From Bacteroidales bacterium (GTDB lineage: Bacteria; Bacteroidota; Bacteroidia; Bacteroidales; WCHB1-69), in contig JAFZUH010000166.1 of assembly GCA_017618435.1 (NCBI GenBank), forward strand, positions 1 through 10,361: DNA of 10,361 bases. Reading direction: 5' to 3'. Positions 1-5,648 of the stretch are shown piece by piece. The position numbers and the translations under genes are program-made. Positions within the stretch are counted from its first letter, which is position 1. The number at the start of each line of letters is the position of its first letter. The notes below the pieces were generated by a model. The model searched no databases, had not been told where the DNA came from, and saw only the letters and a list, made by a program, of their open reading frames with translations.

Positions 1-1
1 A

Positions 2-586
2 CTGAATACAACACAAACTATGACGGCGAATACCAAGTTCTTTTTAAGAGATACCATAGCCAATTATGGACAGGGAACATTCAGGGGTACTTTACGCTAC
101 GATATTTTAAATGCAGACAGAACTGTAAAGAAAGGAGAAGTCGGTTCCAGAGGAATTTTGTTGAACAGTATGCGTTTTACGGTTTTTGATATAACCAATA
201 ATGGGCTTTCGCTCCCAGATGGTACATATTATGTGCAAGGAGCATACAAAGACTCATCTTCTTCCACGTGGTATACTATACCTGCTGGAAATTATTACAA
301 TTTATATGCTTTTACAATTAAAACGGTGTTGGGGGTAGGTGATAAAGAATTGTTTAAAACAATGGTTTATCCGAATCCTGCACAAAATATTGTGCATTTC
401 CAATCTACGGAAGCCTTGGATAATGCGGTGGCAGAATTTGTTGATATGTCGGGTAAGGTTGTGTACAGAACGACATTTTCCGGACAAGAAACCACATTTG
501 ATATAAGTCAGTTGTCCAAGGGTGTTTATATATTGAATGTAAAAGTACCCAACAATGTATTAAACTATAAGATTATAAAACAATAG
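2..586 (+). CDS. T9SS type A sorting-domain protein, C-terminal part (5' end outside window)
   Basis: The frame is open from base 2 and ends at TAG 584-586, so only the last 194 residues are present and the true start lies upstream; the in-frame ATG at base 20 is unlikely to be the start. The last ~75 residues form a type IX secretion sorting domain: the YPNPAQN motif, a central strand ending in DMSGKVVYR, then LSKGVYILNV and a basic tail ending KIIKQ. In the known family this domain directs export across the outer membrane by the Por machinery and is then cleaved, with the protein anchored to the surface or released. The preceding ~110 residues are rich in alternating hydrophobic, Tyr and Gly residues (LPDGTYYVQGAYKD) and look like a beta-sandwich domain, as seen in secreted Bacteroidota proteases and adhesins; the catalytic part, if any, is not visible. 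The last 100 bases recur exactly at 2096-2195. Confidence 0.88.
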   Translation: MNTTQTMTANTKFFLRDTIANYGQGTFRGTLRYDILNADRTVKKGEVGSRGILLNSMRFTVFDITNNGLSLPDGTYYVQGAYKDSSSSTWYTIPAGNYYNLYAFTIKTVLGVGDKELFKTMVYPNPAQNIVHFQSTEALDNAVAEFVDMSGKVVYRTTFSGQETTFDISQLSKGVYILNVKVPNNVLNYKIIKQ

Positions 587-595
587 CATAATATA

Positions 596-631
596 AAACG
601 AGGCTGAATGAAATTTTATTCAGCCTCGTTT
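596..631 (+). terminator. Hairpin terminator of the T9SS gene
   Basis: A perfect 14-bp stem (AAACGAGGCTGAAT pairing with ATTCAGCCTCGTTT) closes an 8-nt loop and begins 9 bases after the stop codon. It is followed by a T-rich tail (TGTTTAT). The reverse strand has a weaker T-rich tail, so it may work in both directions. A near-identical hairpin lies at 2216-2249 inside the duplicated segment. Confidence 0.8.
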
Positions 632-686
632 GTTTATATGGCGGATTCTTTCGTTTTTTTTTGTTCTATTTTTTTATGCATTCAAT

Positions 687-772
687 TTGCTTAATGGATT
701 AAGCAAAATTCTATAAAAATTGCTTAATGTGTTAAGCAAAAAAAAGATAAAATTGCTTAATGGGTTAAGCAA
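687..772. repeat. Array of three 20-nt palindromes at 33-bp spacing (putative operator)
   Basis: Three units of the form TTGCTTAA-TGNN-TTAAGCAA start at 687, 720 and 753, each a perfect 8-bp inverted repeat (9 bp in the first) around a 4-nt centre (TGGA, TGTG, TGGG). The spacing is exactly 33 bp, close to three helical turns, so bound proteins would line up on one DNA face. The last unit ends 8 bp before a candidate -7 element at 781-788, so occupancy should block the promoter. The simplest reading is a regulatory array for the ATPase gene; a recombination or replication site is an alternative. Confidence 0.7.
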
Positions 773-780
773 ATTTTTTG

Positions 781-788
781 TAATTTTG
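781..788 (+). promoter_or_regulatory. Candidate -7 element for the ATPase gene
   Basis: TAATTTTG fits the Bacteroidetes -7 consensus TAnnTTTG and lies 61 bases before the ATPase ATG. No TTTG is present at the usual 19-22 nt upstream; the nearest TTG is at 753-755, inside the third palindrome. The -33 region is therefore weak and coincides with the putative operator, consistent with a regulated promoter. Confidence 0.45.
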
Positions 789-849
789 CACCCGAAAAAT
801 AAATTTAATCGTTTTCGCAATAGAAAAGAAAACACAAAAAGAACGTATT

Positions 850-2046
850 ATGGAACAATTACAGGCACAACATGCTCGTTTATTATCTCATTTGAAGACT
901 CAATATAAGCGGAGTTTAATGAATGAGATAAATTGGAATACTCGGCTTATTGCCATTCGTGGTGCACGGGGGGTAGGCAAAACGACCCTATTGCTGCAAT
1001 ATATCAAAGAAATATATGGAAATAATCCGAACATTGCTTTGTATGCTAGTTTAGATCATTTGTATTTTACACGTCATAGCCTCATTGATTTGGTGGAGGA
1101 TTTTCATAAGAAAGGCGGCAAATGCTTATGTTTGGATGAAGTACATAAATATGATGGTTGGAGTCGGGAGATAAAGAATATTTATGATGGTTTTCCTGAC
1201 TTGAAAATTGTTTTTACAGGTTCGTCTTTGTTGAACATTCTTAATGCAGAAGCGGATTTGTCACGTCGTTGCGTAAGTTATGACTTGCAAGGATTGTCGT
1301 TTCGGGAGTATCTGCTTTTCAAGGAAGATATTGCCTTGCCGATAGTTTCTTTGGAGGAAATTTTGCAACAACCATTGGAAGTATCTGAACGTGTGCTGAA
1401 CGTGTGCAAACCATTGAAATATTTTAACTCTTATTTACAAGAGGGTTATTATCCGTTTTTTTTGGAACAAAACATGGATTATCTTACACAAGTGCAGAAA
1501 GTGGTCAATTTGATTCTGGAGATTGAGTTGCCGCAATTGGGAAGTGTGGATATTGCTAATGTTCGTAAAATTAAGAGTTTATTGTCCGTAGTAAGTAGCG
1601 GTGTACCCTTCGCGGTAGATATTAGTAAGATGGCACAAACAGCAGAATTGAATAGAAATACTATTATTACTTATTTGGCATATCTAAATAGGGCAAAATT
1701 GTTAAACTTATTGTATAGCGATAAGCAGAATCTTAAGCGAATGCAGAAACCAGACAAGATTTATATGGAGAATTGCAACTTATTGCATGCTTTGTCGCTC
1801 ACACATGTGGAGGCAGGCACGGAGAGAGAAACATTCTTTGTGAACCAACTGACTTACCATCACCAAATTGAATATGCAAAGCAGGGTGATTTTTTGATTG
1901 ATAGAACTTATACCATTGAAGTTGGCGGTCAGTCTAAAGACGGTAAACAAATTGCAGATATTTCCAACGCATTTATTGCTGCTGACAATATCGAATATGC
2001 CTTAGGTAATAAAATTCCACTTTGGCTATTCGGATTTTTGTATTAA
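850..2046 (+). CDS. AAA_14/DUF4143-type ATPase
   Basis: A 398-residue P-loop ATPase. Walker A is GARGVGKT at residues 38-45, Walker B is LCLDE ending at D96-E97, a sensor-1-like strand is VFTGSS (121-126), and an arginine pair in LSRR (137-140) may be the arginine finger. Residues ~250-295 (DISKMAQTAELNRNTIITYL) look like a winged helix. The C-terminal ~75 residues (GDFLID, then TIEVGGQSK) resemble the PD-(D/E)XK-like DUF4143 fold with the catalytic lysine replaced, as is common in this family. The length is normal for the family, whose role is poorly understood; such genes are multicopy in Bacteroidota. ATG 850 is chosen because a purine-rich A tract precedes it and the N-terminal helix is complete. 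The gene has its own palindrome array upstream, lies between direct repeats, and converges on the R-M gene. The winged helix could bind the array, which is inference. Confidence 0.85.
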   Translation: MEQLQAQHARLLSHLKTQYKRSLMNEINWNTRLIAIRGARGVGKTTLLLQYIKEIYGNNPNIALYASLDHLYFTRHSLIDLVEDFHKKGGKCLCLDEVHKYDGWSREIKNIYDGFPDLKIVFTGSSLLNILNAEADLSRRCVSYDLQGLSFREYLLFKEDIALPIVSLEEILQQPLEVSERVLNVCKPLKYFNSYLQEGYYPFFLEQNMDYLTQVQKVVNLILEIELPQLGSVDIANVRKIKSLLSVVSSGVPFAVDISKMAQTAELNRNTIITYLAYLNRAKLLNLLYSDKQNLKRMQKPDKIYMENCNLLHALSLTHVEAGTERETFFVNQLTYHHQIEYAKQGDFLIDRTYTIEVGGQSKDGKQIADISNAFIAADNIEYALGNKIPLWLFGFLY

Positions 2047-2095
2047 AAACATTCAATATCAAACATAATTATTTTTACATTTCCTCAAGATATTT

Positions 2096-2195
2096 AGAAA
2101 CCACATTTGATATAAGTCAGTTGTCCAAGGGTGTTTATATATTGAATGTAAAAGTACCCAACAATGTATTAAACTATAAGATTATAAAACAATAG
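2096..2195 (+). pseudogene. Duplicated 3' tail of the T9SS gene (33 codons and stop)
   Basis: The sequence encodes the last strands of the T9SS sorting domain (from ETTFDISQL to KIIKQ and TAG at 2193-2195), identical in nucleotides to 487-586. It has no start codon or upstream gene body: the homology begins abruptly at 2096, 50 bases after the ATPase stop. It is a gene remnant made by the duplication, not an expressed gene. Confidence 0.85.
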
Positions 2196-2215
2196 CATAA
2201 TAAAAAAGAATATAC

Positions 2216-2249
2216 AACGAGGCTGAATAAAATTTTATTCAGCCTCGTT
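2216..2249. terminator. 34-nt perfect palindrome, probable terminator for the ATPase gene
   Basis: AACGAGGCTGAATAAAA and its exact reverse complement lie back to back, giving 17 complementary bases with no separate loop; as RNA, a 13-bp stem with an AAAATTTT loop is likely. The tail TGTTTAT follows. It is the duplicate of the hairpin at 596-631; one G-to-A change in the loop makes this copy fully palindromic. It is the first strong hairpin after the ATPase stop codon. Confidence 0.7.
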
Positions 2250-2306
2250 TGTTTATATGGCGGATTCTTTCGTTTTTTCGTATTCCATTTTTTTTATGCA
2301 TTCAAT

Positions 2307-2359
2307 TTGCTTAATGAATTAAGCAAAATTCTATAAAAATTGCTTAATGGGTTAAGCAA
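2307..2359. repeat. Two-unit palindrome array, downstream copy
   Basis: TTGCTTAA-TGAA-TTAAGCAA at 2307-2326 and TTGCTTAA-TGGG-TTAAGCAA at 2340-2359 again start 33 bp apart. No TAnnTTTG promoter element follows, and the next gene (R-M) ends facing it, so this copy has no obvious target gene. Confidence 0.75.
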
Positions 2360-2508
2360 ATTTTTTTCGTGATGTACTAAAATGCAAAAAGACGGAGAGA
2401 GTTCCGCCTTGATATAGGATGATTATAGGAATTTTATGTGAAGAACCACTTTTTTCTACGATTTTTTTTTGTGTTATATATATTACGTAAATGAGAATCT
2501 ATCATATA

Positions 2509-5241
2509 TTATAAGAAGATGTTGAAATACAAATTTCTTTCACTTATTTTGGCATATGTGATTTTAAAACCATCTACAAGTGCACACATTTGATTAATAA
2601 CATCAGGAGAGCGCAATCTATTAAACACATTGTTTTTTTCTATATCATTATTGAAAGAAGATAAAACGTAAATAGCAGGAGATAACATGAAATCGTCTTT
2701 TGCTATTACAATTTTTGAGGATTCAGGTAATAGTGATGATATAAGAATATCTCCTTTTTTACAATAACGATTCGTGCTTTTTGATTTGGAAGTCGTTTGT
2801 GTTTGTAAGTCTCCGATCTCAAGATATTTTGTTGGAACAGATTTAGTAAAGTCAGATTCTTTCCAATCGTTTATTTTGCAAAAGTTACTTATAGCCTTTC
2901 CTTTTACAATAATTCTTTTAGGATAAATATCGCCATCATAGGTGGAACTTTTGTTTATAATTATATCTGATAATTTTACGATTTTAGAATATTTACTATA
3001 CAGTTTATTATTAGAAACTTTCCCCATGCATATAAATTCTTGAGTTATCGGTGCTAATGTTTCCAAAATTGAATTTGGAATAAGTGTAATCCCTGATTTG
3101 TTTTTATTACTACTAAACTCATATCCTAAAAATTTTGTTTCTGCATTTTTCTGTTTAGATTCTTTGGGAGAAGAGTATTTGGGAGATTGGTGAATTAAAA
3201 CATCATAATTAGTGTTTGTTACTTTCTCTTTGCGAAGAAATAATACAACAGGACTCGTTGTCGTCCCCGAAAATGTTATATCCGCAGTCAATAACATTGA
3301 CAGAATTCTAAAATTGTTGAAAATAAAAGTACGCAAGGATATGTATTTTTCTCCTGCTAAAATTGATTGTGGTAAAATAATTGCCGCTATTCCACCTTCT
3401 TTTAATAATTGTTCCGCCCGTTCTACAAAAAACATTTCTATTCTAGAATCTTTAACATTTATGCTTTTAAGGAGAGAAAATGTGTTTGAGTTTTCATCAA
3501 TTTTATTTTGTCTAAAGTTTTGCATAAATCCATCTACAGAGTATGGAGGATTTGCCACAACGTAATCAAATAGTTCAATTTTATTATTTTTAGACTGCAA
3601 GATTGTTCCATTATATTCATCGCAATCAAAGCGATTTATTCCATCTCCGGAAATAATTTGAGCATCACCATCCCCATTTAGGAATGTAGCAATTTTGGTG
3701 GTTTTTGCTAAACGATAATCCTTTTCAATACCTACGATTCTTTGTACATTTACCCATGAATATGGAACAGTGATATAGCTATCAATCCGTTTCTTTTGAT
3801 CGGTCGTTTGGAATGAAACTTTGTCTAATGCCTCTTGTATAGCTCTCATTACACTAATAAGGAAATGACCCGCACCGCAAGCATAGTCAATGACTTTGGG
3901 TATAAAATCAAGGTTTCGTGCTTTAAGATTCTTATTGATTCTCTCTTTTATATCTAAAGAATAAATCATATAGTCAACTAAAGGATATGGTGTGAAAAAT
4001 TGTCCTTCATCTTGTTTTAAACTTGTATTAAGTAAATCCTCAAAAAAATCACCTAAAAATTGATGCTTTGTATCATATTTAAATTTGAAGTTTTGAAGTA
4101 GTTTTACAATATCTTTAACAACAAGAGAATTCTCATAAAAAGTTTTGTCATCATAAACTTCCAAAAATGAAAAACAATTGTCTTTCTTTAGCCTAAGATT
4201 ATCAAATACCTCCATTAATTTGTCCATGTTGTTTCCCTTTATTAGAGGCAGGATTTCCTTATCAGTATAATCAATAACTTCGGTATTGAGGTATTTTTGC
4301 ATACCAACTTTGTATAATTCATTTAATCTTTTCATAAAAGATTCTGGAGTTTCATCATCTACATATTGAAATCTAAGCCCTCTGTGTGAATATTCAGTGC
4401 CAGCCATATCTTTTGAAATAAATTCATCATCTTGAATTATCTCATCGGCAAGCTTTGCTAAGAACAGATTTATCATTCTTATAAAAGCAGTTGGTTTATC
4501 AGAAATGGAATTTAACCTTAATATAGTCAAAAATTGATAATACAATATTTTAGTGTCCTCTTGTTTTATATCTTTCAGATTTCCAAATGTTAACACTATT
4601 TTTTTTATGTCAAAAGGAGGATTTGTTGATATGAAATCAATTGTGTCAAAAACCTTGTTCCAACGTTCATAAAAATCATCTGTATTAAGAGAAACCGCAC
4701 GTAATTCAGCACAGAAAATATTAGCAAAACAATGCATATCATTATCAAAATCATAAGAATAGAAAGATGCAATTTTCGTGTTCTGCTCTTGCATTGCGTA
4801 TGAAAGCAATTGCTTTACTTTAGTTTCGTTTGCTGGATTTGAATACTTTTGAAACTCATCGTATTTTTTTACATCAATCATATAGATTTCGTGATTTGCT
4901 GGATTTTCCAACATTACATCAAGCCATATTGGATTATGTCCTGTTTGCCATTTCTTTTCCAATGTTATGGATTTAAAGGCGTACCCTCGCTCAAGTAGGT
5001 TTATTAGAAGCATTACAACACTATGATTTTCAGGATTGGTAAGATCAAAAATCGTTTGTCTATCAAAATTGATTGATTCTCCTTTATCTTTCAATGAGAA
5101 TGTTTGATTTGATTCATCAAAAGAAAATTCTATGGATTTGTTCATTTTGTAAATCCATATTTGTCCGTTTTTTTGCAATGGTAATTTCTTTGTGCTTTTT
5201 AGATAATCAACTAACTCCTTTGCTGTGTGAAATAATTTCAT
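2509..5241 (-). CDS. Type IIG-like restriction-modification protein (nuclease + N6-adenine methylase + specificity domain)
   Basis: A 910-residue protein with no separate R, M or S genes nearby. Residues ~75-165 look like a PD-(D/E)XK nuclease (D108, then the strand MIDVKK with D123 and K125). Residues ~235-275 carry the helical HsdM-type segment (SDKPTAFIRMINLFLAKLADE). The methylase follows: GQFFTP (413-418), the SAM-binding motif DYACGAGHF (452-460), and the catalytic NPPY (564-567). Residues ~730-910 resemble one HsdS-like target-recognition half (KYLEIGDLQ, CKKGDILISSLLPESSKIVIA). This order and length fit type IIG enzymes, which methylate adenine and cut from one chain; the target site cannot be predicted. 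ATG at 5241 is chosen since the frame starts there and an AAAAGG stretch precedes it. The gene looks more AT-rich than secA, suggesting acquisition. A methylase-only role remains possible if the nuclease is inactive. Confidence 0.85.
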   Translation of the reverse strand: MKLFHTAKELVDYLKSTKKLPLQKNGQIWIYKMNKSIEFSFDESNQTFSLKDKGESINFDRQTIFDLTNPENHSVVMLLINLLERGYAFKSITLEKKWQTGHNPIWLDVMLENPANHEIYMIDVKKYDEFQKYSNPANETKVKQLLSYAMQEQNTKIASFYSYDFDNDMHCFANIFCAELRAVSLNTDDFYERWNKVFDTIDFISTNPPFDIKKIVLTFGNLKDIKQEDTKILYYQFLTILRLNSISDKPTAFIRMINLFLAKLADEIIQDDEFISKDMAGTEYSHRGLRFQYVDDETPESFMKRLNELYKVGMQKYLNTEVIDYTDKEILPLIKGNNMDKLMEVFDNLRLKKDNCFSFLEVYDDKTFYENSLVVKDIVKLLQNFKFKYDTKHQFLGDFFEDLLNTSLKQDEGQFFTPYPLVDYMIYSLDIKERINKNLKARNLDFIPKVIDYACGAGHFLISVMRAIQEALDKVSFQTTDQKKRIDSYITVPYSWVNVQRIVGIEKDYRLAKTTKIATFLNGDGDAQIISGDGINRFDCDEYNGTILQSKNNKIELFDYVVANPPYSVDGFMQNFRQNKIDENSNTFSLLKSINVKDSRIEMFFVERAEQLLKEGGIAAIILPQSILAGEKYISLRTFIFNNFRILSMLLTADITFSGTTTSPVVLFLRKEKVTNTNYDVLIHQSPKYSSPKESKQKNAETKFLGYEFSSNKNKSGITLIPNSILETLAPITQEFICMGKVSNNKLYSKYSKIVKLSDIIINKSSTYDGDIYPKRIIVKGKAISNFCKINDWKESDFTKSVPTKYLEIGDLQTQTTSKSKSTNRYCKKGDILISSLLPESSKIVIAKDDFMLSPAIYVLSSFNNDIEKNNVFNRLRSPDVINQMCALVDGFKITYAKISERNLYFNIFL

Positions 5242-5260
5242 TCTTTTTGCCTTTTATGGC

Positions 5261-5443
5261 GTTTGACTTATCGCTTCAGCGTACGGGCAACTCAAGGGGG
5301 AAAAAAACGTGGACATTTTCTTATCCACGCCTTAAGGCCCTAGGAATTGCCCGAATTGTTGATAAGTCGTGTCCACACAAAGCATGGACGTTTGCAGGCT
5401 TATTCATAACAATTCATTCTTAAAATTTCCTAGGTTTTAAGGC
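5261..5443 (-). promoter_or_regulatory. Structured leader of the R-M gene (possible attenuator or small RNA)
   Basis: Read on the minus strand, the 5' half forms a long nested hairpin. Plus-strand pairings are 5437-5443/5329-5335, 5429-5434/5339-5344, 5424-5427/5345-5348, 5408-5415/5353-5360 (8 bp), 5399-5403/5362-5366 and 5385-5389/5371-5375. A terminator-like hairpin follows. Competing pairings exist: 5370-5376 with 5309-5315 (7 bp) together with 5361-5366 and 5320-5325 (6 bp) would open the terminator hairpin. Downstream, 5265-5272 pairs with 5361-5368 (8 bp) and 5284-5290 with 5347-5353 (7 bp). Mutually exclusive folds next to an intrinsic terminator are the hallmark of transcription attenuation, but no known RNA family was recognised. 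A free small RNA or a dispersed palindromic repeat are alternatives. The remaining gap up to the secA promoter is AT-rich and holds nothing else clear. Confidence 0.45.
5301..5329 (-). terminator. Minus-strand intrinsic-terminator-like hairpin upstream of the R-M gene
   Basis: On the minus strand CGTGGA (5329-5324) pairs with TCCACG (5313-5308) around a 10-nt loop and is followed directly by seven T (5307-5301). No T run follows the hairpin on the plus strand, so the signal is strand-specific. It lies about 60 bases before the R-M start codon, where it would stop transcription short of the gene unless overridden. Confidence 0.55.
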
Positions 5444-5571
5444 TGTGCTGAACAAATAGCAAACGCTATGGTTAATACTATATTAAATTAAACTTCTATT
5501 TCATTTTTTGTTATTGTTTTTTGAGTGATTTTGTATTTTGCAAAAATATAATATTTTTCTATATCTATTTT

Positions 5572-5603
5572 TTTGCTATTTTAGAAATTTTATGTTATCT
5601 TTG
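5572..5603 (+). promoter_or_regulatory. secA promoter (Bacteroidetes -33/-7)
   Basis: TTTG at 5572-5575 and TATCTTTG at 5596-5603 are separated by 20 nt and match the Bacteroidetes primary sigma consensus TTTG-N19-22-TAnnTTTG. Initiation a few bases after the -7 box would give a leader of about 40 nt before the ATG at 5649. Confidence 0.8.
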
Positions 5604-5648
5604 CATATTTATAGTTAATGATAACAAAGTAAATTTATACCAAAAATT

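Larger units (their letters stand above)
487..778. repeat. Direct repeat, upstream copy, flanking the ATPase gene
   Basis: This segment holds the last 100 bases of the T9SS gene, its terminator, and the three-unit palindrome array. It matches 2096-2367 in the same orientation. The first 107 bases (487-593 against 2096-2202) are identical by eye. Beyond that the copies differ by a ~10-nt insertion before the hairpin in the downstream copy, a few substitutions, T-run changes, and one missing 33-bp palindrome unit. Similarity starts abruptly at 487 and fades at about 778. Confidence 0.9.
2096..2367. repeat. Direct repeat, downstream copy, flanking the ATPase gene
   Basis: This is the second copy of 487-778: T9SS gene tail, a 34-nt palindromic hairpin, then two palindrome units. 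The block 2096-2202 is identical to 487-593. A ~10-nt extra stretch (around 2203-2213) precedes the hairpin. The array is one unit shorter than upstream; its second unit matches the third upstream unit in its TGGG centre and following T run. After 2367 the copies part, and the -7 element found at 781 upstream is absent here. With the 49-base spacer 2047-2095 and the AT-rich 2368-2508, this accounts for the gap between the ATPase and R-M genes; nothing else was recognised there. Confidence 0.9.

Noticed and set aside
687..772. The palindrome array as a mini-CRISPR.
   Set aside because: Repeats are 20 nt with only 13-nt AT-rich gaps, the gaps are partly shared between the copies, and no cas gene is present.
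2391..2412. Possible hairpin around CGGA...TCCG downstream of the second array.
   Set aside because: Four to five base pairs only and no T run; not a supportable terminator.
4612..4623. A second NPPF motif (residues 207-210) in the N-terminal part of the R-M protein, suggesting two methylase domains.
   Set aside because: No SAM-binding motif I accompanies it, and it sits just before the HsdM-type helical segment; the complete motif set is at residues 413-567. Probably chance.
5073..5423. A 116-codon plus-strand reading frame running through the R-M start and the structured leader.
   Set aside because: It is antisense to the R-M N-terminus and then translates the palindromic leader; no start signal or recognisable domain. 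Treated as a shadow.
5456..5469. Small hairpin ATAGC-AAAC-GCTAT between the structured leader and secA promoter.
   Set aside because: Only 5 bp, with no clear T run on either strand; could occur by chance.
5541..5548. Minus-strand TATTTTTG as the -7 box of the R-M gene.
   Set aside because: It fits TAnnTTTG but has no TTTG at the expected -33 spacing and lies in a very AT-rich stretch; too weak to call.
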